From Sulfopaludibacter sp963815475 (GTDB lineage Bacteria; Acidobacteriota; Terriglobia; Bryobacterales; Bryobacteraceae): DNA of 64,000 bases. Below are positions 14,129 through 24,598 of this stretch, one piece after another. The notes beneath the pieces are model-generated. The model worked only from the letters and a program-made list of their open reading frames with translations, made no database searches and had not been told where the DNA came from. The stretch lies in NCBI GenBank assembly GCA_963815475.1, contig CAWFHD010000003.1, positions 1,550,001 to 1,614,000 on the forward strand, in the 5' to 3' direction. The number at the start of each line of letters is the position of its first letter. Position 1 is the first letter of the stretch. The position numbers and the translations under genes were made by a program.

Positions 14129-16878
14129 ACTCTTTCTTCCGAAAATTGACCTGGTTGCCGAGGCGCCGCCGGAAAGAGGCCGACCTGGAAGACGAACTCC
14201 AATTCCACCTGGAAGAGGAGATCGAAGAGCGACAGGCGCGAGGCTTCGCGGACACCGCAGCTCGGGCCGGCGCGCGCCGCGAATTGGGTAACGTCACTCT
14301 GTTGAAGGAGGACACGCGGGCCGCTTGGTCGTGGACGTTGTGGGATCAATTCACCCAGGATGTGCGCTATGCCTTTCGCTCTATGCGGCAGAATAGGGCC
14401 TTCACGGCGCTGGCGGTGCTGTCGTTGGCCCTCGGCATCGGCGCCAATACGGCCATCTACAGCTTCATGGACGCGATCCTACTGCGCTCGCTGCCGGTGC
14501 GCGATCCTGCGTCGCTGGTGGAGCCGACGTGGCGTCTCCCGAAGGCAACACACCGTGACACGGTATTGCTCAGCTTCAGCGGGAGTTTCGGCGACGACCC
14601 TAAGTCGGGATTCGAGACGGGCGGCATCTTTCCCTACCCCGCCTTCGAAGAGATGCAGAGGAACAGTTCCCTCTTCTCCAACCTGTTCGCTTACTACCGC
14701 GCCCGTGGTCTGACTGTCACGATCAAAGATCAGTCGGATATTGCGAGGGCTGTCTACGTGACGGGCGACTACTTTCGAGGATTGGGAGTGGCGCCGGCCG
14801 CGGGCCGGTTGATTGTGGACGACGATGACCGCCCGGCCGCTGCGGCTGTAGCGGTGATCAGTGCTGCGTTGGCTCGAAAGCGTTTCGGAGGCGCGACGGA
14901 AGCGGCGGGGGCATCGATCCTGATCAACGGCGTTCCGGTCACCGTAATCGGTGTGGCGCCGCCGGAATTCTTTGGCGTGGACCCGGGCACCGCTCCGGGT
15001 TTCTACATTCCTTTCCGCGCCGGCATCTTGTTGGAAGCAGCGAGTCCGTACGGCATGAACGCCAAGACTTTCCTGGAATCCAATCATTATTGGGTCCGGA
15101 TGATGGCAAGACTGAAACCCGACGCCACTCTTACGCAGGCACAAGCGTCCCTGGCGCCAGTGTTTCAGCACTGGGTAGCCGGCACTGCAACCAACGACAA
15201 GCAGAGAGCAGCACTGCCCGCGCTCGTAATGAAACACGGTGGACTGGGCCTGGGCAGTTTGCGGCGACGGTACTCGGAGCCGTTGTACGTGTTGATGACG
15301 TTGGTGGGCCTGATCCTGGCGATTGCGTGCGCTAATATCGCCAACCTGTTGCTGGCGCGGGCCACGGCGCGCAAGCGCGAGATCGCTGTCCGGCTGAGCG
15401 TGGGAGCGGGCCGATTCCGCGTGGTGCGTCAACTGCTTACTGAGAGTATTCTGCTGGCGTCGTTGGGCGGCCTTCTGGGCATATTCTTCGCAGTCTGGAG
15501 TATTCGAGTCTTGACGGTTCTCCTGGCCAACGGCCAGGACAACTTCACGCTGCGGGCCGAATTGAACTGGCATGTGCTGGCAGTAGCGGCCGCGCTTTCG
15601 ATATTGACGGGCGTGATATTCGGCCTTGCCCCCGCGCTGCAAGCGACGCGCGTGGATGTGCTACCTGCATTGAAGGATATGCGCGCAAGCGACCGGCGCT
15701 CACGATTTCCCGTGAGCCTGAGCCACGCACTGATCGTGTCGCAGATCGCGCTTTCCCTGCTGATGCTAGTGGCCGCGGGGCTCTTCACGCGGACACTATC
15801 GAACCTGCAGTCCGTAGAGATTGGATTCAATCGCGAGAATCTGCTGCTGTTCCAGATGAACGCTCGCCCGGCAGGGCATAAAGAGCCCGAAATCTCTACC
15901 TTCTACGAAGATCTGCGAAAGCGGTTCGCCTCGATTCCCGGAGCCCGCTACGCCAGCCTCGCGATTACCTCCCTCATCGGTGAAGGCCATTACGGCTCGC
16001 CGGTCGTGGTCGATGGGCAGGACACCAAGGGCACCGTATTCGTGACGGTGGGCCCCCAGTATTTCACCACCATGCAGATACCGATGCTGCGCGGCCGTCA
16101 AATCGAAGAGCACGACCGGTTGGGAACAACGCCCGTTGCCATCGTGAACGAACGATTCGCTAAGTTGAACTTCGGCGATGCCAGCCCGCTCGGGCGTCAC
16201 CTGACATTTGGGCGTAACGCCAAAATGCGGAAGGAAATGGAGATCGTAGGAGTGTCGACGAACGCGCGCTACGGCGACCTCACTGAGGACATCCCGCCCA
16301 CGATCTTCGTGGCCTATAACCAGGGCTCCTGGCCCGTGGACGAGATGGTATTTTGCATGCGCACCGCTGGCGATCCGCTAGCGTACGTCAACACAATCCG
16401 GCAGATCGTTCACCAGGCAGATGCTCGCGTGCCGGTCACCCGAATCCGAACGCAGGCGGCGCAGATCGACCAGACCATCAATCAGGAGATCATTTTCGCC
16501 AGGCTGTGTACCACCTTCGCGCTGCTGGCTCTGGTGATCGCTTGCGTTGGTTTGTACGGCACCATGTCTTATCACGTGGCGCGCCGCGCAGGCGAGATCG
16601 GCATTCGAATGGCGCTGGGCGCGCCGCGCGGCACGGTGGTCTGGATGGTGCTGCGCGGTGTCATTGTTCTGGCGGCAGTGGGAATTGCGATCAGCGTGCC
16701 GGCGGTCCTGGCCGGGTCCAAACTGGTGGAGTCGTTTCTCTTCGGCATGAAGGCCAAGGATCCGCTGGCGCTGACGATCGCCGTTGCGACCCTATTGTGC
16801 GCGGCGTTGCTGGCAGGCTACGTCCCAGCGCGCCGTGCTTCGCGCATCGACCCCATGAGCGCCCTGCGGAACGAGTAG
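14125..16878 (+). CDS. ADOP/MacB-type ABC transporter permease
   Basis: A 917-residue intact double-module permease. The N-terminal prefix (FRKLTWLPRRRRKEADLEDE, about 1-80) is followed by LTALAVLSLALGIGANTAIY-type membrane entry near residue 100. A MacB periplasmic core comes next, then three membrane segments around LYVLMTLVGLILAIACANIA with KREIAVRLSVGAGRFRVVRQ. A second half repeats the pattern, ending in GLYGTMSYHVARRAGEIGIR and GYVPARRASRIDPMSALRNE. ADOP proteins lack an ATPase of their own and are of unknown substrate; export or envelope remodelling is assumed from MacB and FtsX. ATG 14125 is chosen because it overlaps the PadR stop. A palindrome at 16890-16913 follows and may end transcription. 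Confidence 0.93.
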   Translation: MNSFFRKLTWLPRRRRKEADLEDELQFHLEEEIEERQARGFADTAARAGARRELGNVTLLKEDTRAAWSWTLWDQFTQDVRYAFRSMRQNRAFTALAVLSLALGIGANTAIYSFMDAILLRSLPVRDPASLVEPTWRLPKATHRDTVLLSFSGSFGDDPKSGFETGGIFPYPAFEEMQRNSSLFSNLFAYYRARGLTVTIKDQSDIARAVYVTGDYFRGLGVAPAAGRLIVDDDDRPAAAAVAVISAALARKRFGGATEAAGASILINGVPVTVIGVAPPEFFGVDPGTAPGFYIPFRAGILLEAASPYGMNAKTFLESNHYWVRMMARLKPDATLTQAQASLAPVFQHWVAGTATNDKQRAALPALVMKHGGLGLGSLRRRYSEPLYVLMTLVGLILAIACANIANLLLARATARKREIAVRLSVGAGRFRVVRQLLTESILLASLGGLLGIFFAVWSIRVLTVLLANGQDNFTLRAELNWHVLAVAAALSILTGVIFGLAPALQATRVDVLPALKDMRASDRRSRFPVSLSHALIVSQIALSLLMLVAAGLFTRTLSNLQSVEIGFNRENLLLFQMNARPAGHKEPEISTFYEDLRKRFASIPGARYASLAITSLIGEGHYGSPVVVDGQDTKGTVFVTVGPQYFTTMQIPMLRGRQIEEHDRLGTTPVAIVNERFAKLNFGDASPLGRHLTFGRNAKMRKEMEIVGVSTNARYGDLTEDIPPTIFVAYNQGSWPVDEMVFCMRTAGDPLAYVNTIRQIVHQADARVPVTRIRTQAAQIDQTINQEIIFARLCTTFALLALVIACVGLYGTMSYHVARRAGEIGIRMALGAPRGTVVWMVLRGVIVLAAVGIAISVPAVLAGSKLVESFLFGMKAKDPLALTIAVATLLCAALLAGYVPARRASRIDPMSALRNE

Positions 16879-16889
16879 GAGTAGAGTGG

Positions 16890-16913
16890 GGCCGGTGGTC
16901 GAAGCCACCGGCC
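16890..16913. repeat. REP-like palindrome (GGCCGGTGG-TCGAAG-CCACCGGCC)
   Basis: Perfect hairpin with arms GGCCGGTGG and CCACCGGCC around a six-base loop, just after the ADOP stop. An identical unit is at 24519-24542 and a variant in the other orientation at 56676-56703. It is a dispersed intergenic repeat that could also act as a terminator. Confidence 0.85.
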
Positions 16914-17018
16914 GTTCCTGGCCCTTGCATCGAAAACCCGAATCGGGGCCATAAAATATTTGCGTTTGCGCCGCCCATAGCCCGCGCATGAGACTGGGGG
17001 ATACGGAAAAGGGCCCCC

Positions 17019-18481
<1,463 letters not shown>

Positions 18482-18485
<4 letters not shown>

Positions 18486-19483
18486 CGCCCGCATGCCGGA
18501 CGCGTCCGCTTCTCAGCCGCGTGGCCGATGCCGTTTACTGGCTGGGCCGGTACATTGAGCGCGCCGAAAACGTGGCGCGCTTCATCGACGTCAACCAGAA
18601 CCTGATGCTCGACCTGCCGCGCGGGTATGGCGACCAGTGGCAGCCGATTGTCGATACTACCGGCGATCACGCGCCGGTTCCGCGAGCATTACGGCGCGGC
18701 CACGCGTGAGAACGTGGTGCGGTTCCTGGCATTCGACCGCGCAATCCCAACTCCATCTATTCGTGCGTGCTGGCGGCGCGCGAAAATGCGCGTTCGGTGC
18801 GCGAAACCATCTCGTCGGAAATGTGGCAGCAGATCAACAGCCTCTATTTGTTGATTGCCGCGGAGGGCCGCAAGCCCGTCGCCTGAGGAATTGCCGGCGT
18901 TCTGCCACGAAGTGCGCATGGCGTGCCACCTCTTTCAGGGGATCACGCACGACACCATGAGCCACAACGAGGCATGGAATTTATCTGCGCTGGGCACGCT
19001 GCTCGAGCGCGCCGAAAGACCACGCGCATGCTGGATGTGAAGTACTTCATTCTGCTGCCATCGGTGAGCGACGTGGGCACTCCCTATGACGACATCCAAT
19101 GGGCGCCGTGTTGAAATCGGTCAGCGGCTTTGAAATGTACCGCAAGCGCTATGGGCGCATCGCGCCGGAGCGGATTGTGGAGTTCCTGCTGCTGGATGGC
19201 GAATTCCCGCGCGCCGTGAGCTACTGTGTGCGGCTGGCCGATAATTCGCTGCATACCATCACCGGCACGCGCGCCGGAGCCTTCTCCTGCCGCACCGAAC
19301 AGCTCTGGGCATGCTGCGATCGGAACTGGATTACGCCCAGGTGGAGTCCATCCTGCAGGCGGGCTGCACGAGTTCTTTGACGCGCTACAGGCAAAAATGA
19401 ATACGATCGATGAATGCATCCTCGGCGACTTTTTCGCGCAGAAAAAGGCACTTGGAATGGGTGGTAGTGGACAGAGCGCTTAA
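18482..19483 (+). pseudogene. Alpha-E domain protein, about seven frameshifts
   Basis: Starts at ATG 18482 with LLSRVADAVYWLGRYIERAE, the alpha-E hallmark. It continues through shifted frames as RFREHYGAATRENVVRFLAF, NPNSIYSCVLAARENARSVR, EMWQQINSLYLL, MACHLFQGITHDTMSHNEAW, TTRMLDVKYFILLPSVSDVG, VLKSVSGFEMYRKRYGRIAP, FPRAVSYCVRLADNSLHTI and HEFFDALQAKMNTIDEC. Shifts fall near 18670, 18742, 18880, 19015, 19098, 19310 and 19370. Alpha-E proteins are all-helical partners of the circularly permuted ATP-grasp ligase. The coding end is odd: the last 14 codons (19401-19441) are repeated at 21101-21141, 1700 bases downstream, so the present 3' end has been rebuilt around an insertion and now ends with an unrelated 13-residue tail. 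Confidence 0.82.
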
Positions 19484-19747
19484 CTCCTGCAAGGCCTTCC
19501 GTTTGATTTCCACTACCCCACATGAGATGATTTCGGCCCTGGGGTCCCAGAGGCGCCGCACCTCTTCCTCATCGGATTTGCCAGCTCTCAGAAAGATTGC
19601 GGCCAACATTATGAAAGGAAAGTACCAATAAGGTTCAAAACGCCGGGACTTTTCAGCAAAATCCAGGGACTTCTCACTACAAACCATACTGACGTCCAGT
19701 CGTTTGTCCTTCGCCTCCAGAGCGCCCTGCATCCGGTATAACATCAA
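19385..19747 (-). CDS. Uncertain small ORF inside the inserted block
   Basis: 120 codons on the reverse strand, starting TTG-ATG near 19747. The middle, ending FEPYWYFPFIMLAAIFLRAG, contains one hydrophobic stretch flanked by charged segments (DEEEVRRLWDPRAEI). The last 20 residues are simply antisense to the 41-bp repeat and the alpha-E end, so if the protein is real it was fused to the repeat by the insertion. No family is recognised and the start has no clear ribosome binding site. Retained because it is the most protein-like frame in the block. Confidence 0.22.
   Translation of the reverse strand: MMLYRMQGALEAKDKRLDVSMVCSEKSLDFAEKSRRFEPYWYFPFIMLAAIFLRAGKSDEEEVRRLWDPRAEIISCGVVEIKRKALQELSALSTTTHSKCLFLREKVAEDAFIDRIHFCL
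19401..19441 (+). repeat. Left copy of a 41-bp direct repeat at the alpha-E 3' end
   Basis: 41 bases matching 21101-21141 with only two mismatches (19405 G/A and 19422 C/T). In the alpha-E frame it encodes TIDECILGDFFAQ, and both mismatches are at third codon positions and silent. The repeats are exactly 1700 bases apart and bound a block that separates alpha-E from the peptidase gene. Confidence 0.9.
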
Positions 19748-21100
19748 GCTTACGGTTTTGCCGGGTTCCTGGCCAGCGCTGCCCTTGCGCTGGCCTCAAT
19801 CAATGACTCGTCATCCTCATTCCGTCCTGGATCGCAAACTCCGTTGCCGCGCACCGTCCGCAGCCATCGGGTATGGCTTGCATTTATAGGCGCCGAGGGT
19901 TCAGCATGGGGGATAGTTCTATCCGGAGGCTCCTCGACATTGGTTTGACGGAGCGTTATCAAGATCGTGCGCGATCCGGATGTTGAGAAACGGTCTGTAC
20001 GAGGCATTCCCATATGCGGTCGAGTTCGTTGACTCGATCGGCATTGAGCCGCAAGCTCGTACCCCGCCCATGGAAGATTTCGACTACCCACTCCGATCGA
20101 ACATTAGAGGCCTTCGCCATCGTCGGCGAGTTCACACTCACCAAGCACTATCCCAACCATCGGCGTCAAGGTACCGCATTGCTAATGGCGCTCGCTCTGG
20201 GAACGGCAGCCACAATCATGACGGCGCTACCGCAATTTCGGCTGGGTGGCATGGAATTTGGGAGTCTGCCGTCGGTAGAGCACTACCTCGGTATCTGGAT
20301 GGTCTTGATACTGGTGGGCGAACGCTGTCTGCTTCCCGCGCGAGAGGGATACCGATCCAAGACCGCATGACATTATGGCCGATGAGACTTCTACCGCGCA
20401 GGTCACTCTGACGTTCGCTGCTCAATGCTGGCTAGGTTGGTGTTCCATCGATAACGCTGTTCAGGAATCGCCCCGGTCATGTCAGGATGAGGAAGTTTGC
20501 TCTGGCTGTTCTGCCTGAACCCCGCCGAGAGAGGCAACCGCGGCTCTGACTTTCGACAGGCCGATTTCCGAGGTCGAGCTTGTTTTCGGCGATATCGAAA
20601 TCACCCGACAGCGCACCTGCGGAATGAAGGGCAAGTAACTCACAGGTTAGAAATGGCGCCGCACCGAAGGCCCAGCTTTGGAACACCGCGCTGGCTAGTG
20701 GAGGTCGTCCTGAGTCTCGACGGTTTAGCGTCAGCCTCCGCGATCGCATCGATCCAAGAAGCGGAAAACCGCTAAGACAGCGAGGACTGATGCTGCGACC
20801 ATCGAAGAGGTGGCAGAACGCCGAGCCCGTGTCGACACTGCTTCAATCTACCAGGCAGCCAGAACGAGTCATCTCCGGTGTGGGTCCCGTTCACCATTTT
20901 TGTGGGCAGACGTGCCAACGGAGCGGGAGGTTGAGGGATGTTTTGCGTTATCACACGAGAGCGAATTCGAGTCCGCCCAGCGGCACCGGCGCACGAAAGG
21001 ACAGAAACGAATCGATGGAATGGACCACAGCCGCTTCGCAAGACATCGCCGTCTTCAGCACCGCTGATTACACGAAATATGAACTGCTCGCACCGCTCGT
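19442..21100. mobile_element. 1.66-kb inserted block between 41-bp direct repeats, origin unknown
   Basis: This block interrupts the otherwise tight alpha-E to peptidase junction and is visibly less GC-rich than its flanks (not computed). No integrase, transposase or terminal inverted repeat is recognised. Open frames in it are short: a reverse-strand one (19385-19747), a forward one at 20014-20370 whose second half is hydrophobic (ALLMALALGTAATIMTALPQ, LGIWMVLILVGERC), and several without any family look. It could be a decayed integrative element, an orphan gene-poor cassette, or mis-assembled sequence placed between two repeat copies. Confidence 0.5.
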
Positions 21101-21141
21101 ATACAATCGATGAATGCATCCTTGGCGACTTTTTCGCGCAG
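21101..21141 (+). repeat. Right copy of the 41-bp direct repeat
   Basis: Second copy of the alpha-E 3' segment. Downstream it continues as CAGCCTCGCGCGCAAAGC to a TGA, giving the tail FFAQQPRAQSAGG. This is probably the ancestral alpha-E C-terminus, because it leads straight into the peptidase gene at 21185 with normal operon spacing. Confidence 0.9.
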
Positions 21142-21184
21142 CAGCCTCGCGCGCAAAGCGCCGGTGGGTGACCCAAATCGAACC

Positions 21185-21928
21185 ATGACCTTTTGCCTGG
21201 GAATCACCGTAGAGCAGGGACTCATCGCGATTGCAGATACGCGCGTAGTGGCCGGCAATGAATGTCTGGTGGCCAAGAAGACCGCCAGCTACCAGGGACC
21301 GGGTTTCGCGTTTTTCGTGATGAACTCCGGTCTGCGCTCACTGCGCGATAAAGTTCTGCTCTATTTCGAAGAGGCCTTCGCGCGCGACACTACGGCGCGC
21401 GGCCGCCTGTATCGAGTGGTCAACCTCTACGCCGATCAGGTGCGCCGCGTGGTGGCCGAAGACCGTGCGGCGCTGGAGAGCGCCGAACTCAAGTTCAACA
21501 TCTTCTCTCTCATCGGCGGGCAGATGGCGGACGATTCCACGCACCGGCTGTTCCTGGTCTATCCCGAGGGCAACTGGGTGGAGATTGGACCCGACACGCC
21601 GTACCAGATCATCGGCGCGTCAGGTTTCGGCAAGCCGATTCTAGAGCGCTCGCTGACGCGCAAGGACTCCATGCTCTACGCCTTCAAGGTGGGGCTGCTG
21701 GCATTCGACGCCACCCGCCTCTGCGCCGCCGACGTGGACTTCCCCATGGACGTAATCCTCTATTCCAAAGGGAGCCTCACCCTGGTGGAGCAGCGCTACG
21801 AGCGCCAAGACCTGCGCGAAATCTCGCTTTGGTGGCAGGACCGTATGCGGCGCGCCGTGCATGATTTGCCCTCGGAGTGGGTGGAAGCGGCGTTCTCAAG
21901 GCTCACGCGCGACGAAGTCGTGCTCTGA
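21185..21928 (+). CDS. Proteasome-type peptidase (Ntn-hydrolase, COG3484-like)
   Basis: A 247-residue protein starting MTFCLGITVEQGLIAIADTR. After removal of the initiator Met, Thr2 would be the N-terminal nucleophile, as in predicted proteasome-type proteases that begin MTYC-G-I. The strand ADTRVVAG and later FNIFSLIGGQ, YPEGNWVEI and YQIIGASGFGKPILERS follow the Ntn fold. The C-terminal WWQDRMRRAVHDLPSEW helix closes the domain. The start was placed at 21185 because the upstream part of the open frame is alpha-E sequence in another frame. The stop overlaps the transglutaminase start (TGATG). Genes of this family accompany ATP-grasp/alpha-E/transglutaminase clusters and probably trim or release the ligated peptide product. 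Confidence 0.85.
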   Translation: MTFCLGITVEQGLIAIADTRVVAGNECLVAKKTASYQGPGFAFFVMNSGLRSLRDKVLLYFEEAFARDTTARGRLYRVVNLYADQVRRVVAEDRAALESAELKFNIFSLIGGQMADDSTHRLFLVYPEGNWVEIGPDTPYQIIGASGFGKPILERSLTRKDSMLYAFKVGLLAFDATRLCAADVDFPMDVILYSKGSLTLVEQRYERQDLREISLWWQDRMRRAVHDLPSEWVEAAFSRLTRDEVVL

Positions 21929-22728
21929 TGCGCATCTCGGTTTTGCATTCCACCGTTTACCGGTACGATTGTCCCGTGTACCTGGAGCCGCACACATTTC
22001 GCCTGCGGCCCCGCGAAGACGCCACGCAGCGTCTGCTGCAATACTCCATCGACATCCTTCCGAAACCGGCGGGGCAGAGCCCGGCGCTCGACCAGGATGG
22101 CAGCGTGGCGTACGAAGCGTGGTTCGATACGCCTACGGAGCAACTCTCGGTGCGGATCGCATTTCAAGTGGAGACGCTGCGCGAGAATCCCTTCGATTAC
22201 GTGCTATCGCCGCAGACGTACGACGAGCCTCTGCGAACAGCGCTGGCGTCGTACCTCGCGACCGAGGCATGTCCCTCGGTCAGCAGCCTGATCTCCGATG
22301 CCGCGCATCCTCTCGACTTTCTGTCGCTGTTGAACGCGCGGCTATTCCGCGATTTTCAGCACATCATCCGCGATGACGGTCCGCCCAATTCTCCGGAAGT
22401 GACTCTCCGTGAGGGGTCAGGATCATGCCGCGATTTGGCCGTGCTCTTCTGCGCGGCGTGCCGTTTGCGCGGCCTCGCGGCCCGCTTCGTCAGCGGCTAT
22501 GAGCAGGCAGCAGCGTTTGAAGAGGGCTACATGCACGCCTGGGCAGAAGTGTATCTGCCGGGCGGAGGTTGGCGTGGATACGATCCGGCGCGGGGACTGG
22601 CGGTGTCCACGGGGCACGTCGCAGTGGCTGCGGCCGCCGACCCGCGACTGGCGGCCCCGGTGGTGGGTACCTTTCGCGGCGCGGCCCAATCGAAGATGGA
22701 CTTCTCGATTTCGATGCAGGCGCTATAA
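21928..22728 (+). CDS. Transglutaminase-like cysteine protease domain protein
   Basis: A 266-residue protein starting MRISVLHSTVYRYDCPVYLE, the N-terminal beta domain typical of bacterial transglutaminase-like proteins (H-x-T-x-Y-x-Y). The papain-like core follows with the expected triad: Cys167 in GSGSCRDLAVLFCAACR, His203 in GYMHAWAEVYLPGGGW and Asp219 in YDPARG. It ends with a short strand region. The family hydrolyses or forms amide bonds. In this cluster it is taken to process peptides or proteins modified by the ATP-grasp ligase. It overlaps the peptidase stop by one base, so the two are translationally coupled. It converges on the small gene at 22723-23046, overlapping by six bases. 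Confidence 0.92.
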   Translation: MRISVLHSTVYRYDCPVYLEPHTFRLRPREDATQRLLQYSIDILPKPAGQSPALDQDGSVAYEAWFDTPTEQLSVRIAFQVETLRENPFDYVLSPQTYDEPLRTALASYLATEACPSVSSLISDAAHPLDFLSLLNARLFRDFQHIIRDDGPPNSPEVTLREGSGSCRDLAVLFCAACRLRGLAARFVSGYEQAAAFEEGYMHAWAEVYLPGGGWRGYDPARGLAVSTGHVAVAAAADPRLAAPVVGTFRGAAQSKMDFSISMQAL

Positions 22729-23046
22729 GAAGCGGACGTCGCTGCCATCGCCGGGTAGCATGAGGTAAGGCGCTCCCCATGTCTCGCGATTGTCCTGAAG
22801 CTGTAAACCCCACTGGCCACCGGAAATCAGATAGCAGGCGCCATCACCGGAATCGTCGATGAGAGATCCCAGAGCGGGGCACGGCGTCCAATCGCGGTCC
22901 AGGCCCGTGACGTTGAACCATCGCTCTTCGCCACGGCGCTCGGCGCGCACTTGTGCCACGGGTCGCGGAGTGGATCTCGGCTGGAAGACTTGGCCATCCA
23001 TGGCTTCGCAGTTAGGATTGTCTTCGATCTCGATGTAGATGGTCAT
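22723..23046 (-). CDS. Conserved-looking small protein of unknown function
   Basis: 107 codons, MTIYIEIEDNPNCEAMDGQV at the start, rich in acidic and aromatic residues (ERWFNVTGLDRDW, GGQWGLQLQDN, WGAPYLMLPG). No signal peptide or membrane segment is seen. The composition suggests a small beta-rich soluble protein, perhaps an immunity or SMI1/Imm-like fold, but that is only impression. It ends inside the 3' end of the transglutaminase gene on the other strand and lies 13 bp downstream of the tannase gene end. Confidence 0.55.
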   Translation of the reverse strand: MTIYIEIEDNPNCEAMDGQVFQPRSTPRPVAQVRAERRGEERWFNVTGLDRDWTPCPALGSLIDDSGDGACYLISGGQWGLQLQDNRETWGAPYLMLPGDGSDVRFL

Positions 23047-23058
23047 CGCTGGCCGGCG

Positions 23059-24486
23059 CTACTTACACTTCCAGTTTGCCGCATCCTTTTCGTTTCCCTT
23101 TCCCGCGTAGGTGGCGACCTGCGGGTACGGGCACAGCGGGTGCGTCCAATCGGGCTTGCGATTGGCGATGATCCGGTCGGGGGCACGCTTCTCCTCCACC
23201 CATTGTTCGAGTGCCGGCATGGCGTCGAAGGAAGTTGCTCCTTCGCCTCCCGTGCAGTGGGCCATTCCGGGAACCATGAACAGGCGGTATGAATCGTCCA
23301 CTTTGCCCAACCGTTCCTGCACGGCGCGGTAGTAGTCCACGCTGTTGCCGGGTGAGATCTGCGGGTCGCTCCAACCGTGATATTGGAGGATCTTGCCGCC
23401 GTGGGTAAAGAAGGGCTTCAGGTTGGGGTCGAGCGCGTCGAGGCGATCGTGGTCCAGCTTTTCGGCGCGGGCGATATCACGGTCGAAATCGAGCGTGCGG
23501 TAGTCCCACTGCGGATCTTCGAAGACGACGTAGCGGAAATAATCCAGACCAATCGAAAGCGGTTGCTGCCCACCCCAAACCCCCCAGTTCAATTCACTAC
23601 CAGGCGACAGGCCCGCGTAGAGGCGGGCGCCGGTCCGTGGATTGGTGGATGCGGCGTAGATCTTGCGGGCCGCTTCCACCTGGGGCGCGGTCAGGCAATC
23701 GTCGCGGTCCCCGTCTTTGCAGGTGAGGACCGCGGGATCGAACCTGCAAGCTGGCGGGTTTTCAATCACTCCGTCTACGACGCCATCGAGCGCATCGCAC
23801 GCGGACAGTGCCGCTCGGTGGATGGCCCGATATTTCTCGTGAGGAATGTAGCTGGCATCGTCTTTGTGAACGGCCTGCGCCACCCAGATGGATTGCGCCG
23901 CGCGGCCCGTCCAGTTGGCGGCGGGCGACCCGGCCACGATGCCATCGAAATCCCCGGGATAGCGCTGCGCTTCCATCAGCGCCTGCTTGCCTCCGGCGGA
24001 GCAGCCGTTCCAATACGAGAGGCGCGGCGACTTGGCGTAGAATGCCGCGATCAGCGTCTTAGCCGTGGCCGCCATCTCATGCTCGGACCGGTATGCGTAA
24101 TCGATCAGCTTCTCGGGATGCCCGAGGGCGAAACTCGCGCTGCCGCCATGGTGGCCCGTGTCGGTGCCGCTCGCGGCATACCCGGCGTCGACCGCCGCGG
24201 CCATGGCAGTGTAGCCGATGGAGCCGCTCCAGCCGCCATTGCCCACCGCTTCATACTTGCCGTTCCAACCGGACTCCGGCATCCATACTTCGATCAGGAT
24301 GGCGGAATCGCTGGTCGGAGTGAGGGTGGCAGCCACACGGCAGTAGGGCCCGCGCGGCGTGGCCGTCGTCGTAGTCTCAGCCCGGGTAATGGTGACGTGT
24401 GGGAGCGCCAGCTTGGCAAGGTCGCCGCAGGAGGCCGCGGCGAGGGGGAACGCCGATAAAAGGAACGCACACAACTTCCGGAGCAT
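23059..24486 (-). CDS. Tannase/feruloyl esterase family protein, secreted
   Basis: About 475 residues with a signal peptide (MLRKLCAFLLSAFPLAAASC). It shows the tannase/feruloyl esterase pattern: GNGGWSGSIGYTAMAAAVD, the nucleophile elbow YWNGCSAGGKQALMEAQRYP with its serine, calcium-site style segments rich in Asp (CKDGDRDDC), then HGWSDPQISPGNSVDYY with the catalytic aspartate and MVPGMAHCTGGEG with the histidine. The family hydrolyses ester bonds of gallates or feruloylated plant polysaccharides outside the cytoplasm, consistent with a plant-litter degrading soil bacterium. ATG 24486 is preferred over ATG 24492 two codons earlier; both give the same signal peptide. It is monocistronic, with a palindrome upstream at 24519. 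Confidence 0.93.
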   Translation of the reverse strand: MLRKLCAFLLSAFPLAAASCGDLAKLALPHVTITRAETTTTATPRGPYCRVAATLTPTSDSAILIEVWMPESGWNGKYEAVGNGGWSGSIGYTAMAAAVDAGYAASGTDTGHHGGSASFALGHPEKLIDYAYRSEHEMAATAKTLIAAFYAKSPRLSYWNGCSAGGKQALMEAQRYPGDFDGIVAGSPAANWTGRAAQSIWVAQAVHKDDASYIPHEKYRAIHRAALSACDALDGVVDGVIENPPACRFDPAVLTCKDGDRDDCLTAPQVEAARKIYAASTNPRTGARLYAGLSPGSELNWGVWGGQQPLSIGLDYFRYVVFEDPQWDYRTLDFDRDIARAEKLDHDRLDALDPNLKPFFTHGGKILQYHGWSDPQISPGNSVDYYRAVQERLGKVDDSYRLFMVPGMAHCTGGEGATSFDAMPALEQWVEEKRAPDRIIANRKPDWTHPLCPYPQVATYAGKGNEKDAANWKCK

Positions 24487-24518
24487 CGGCAATCAAGATA
24501 TCACGCCGAGGTAAGTGG

Positions 24519-24542
24519 GGCCGGTGGTCGAAGCCACCGGCC
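24519..24542. repeat. REP-like palindrome, identical to the one at 16890
   Basis: Arms GGCCGGTGG and CCACCGGCC around TCGAAG, lying between the divergent tannase and ribBA genes, so it cannot be a terminator for either. This supports it being a dispersed repeat. Confidence 0.85.
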
Positions 24543-24598
24543 GTCTTGGTCCAACGTCTCATCTGTCCCCCCGAAGTGCTCTCCCTTACAATGGAAGG

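Noticed and set aside
19442..21100. Complete insertion sequence or prophage fragment in the 1.66-kb block
   Set aside because: No transposase, integrase, terminal inverted repeats or phage genes could be recognised; only the flanking direct repeats are solid.
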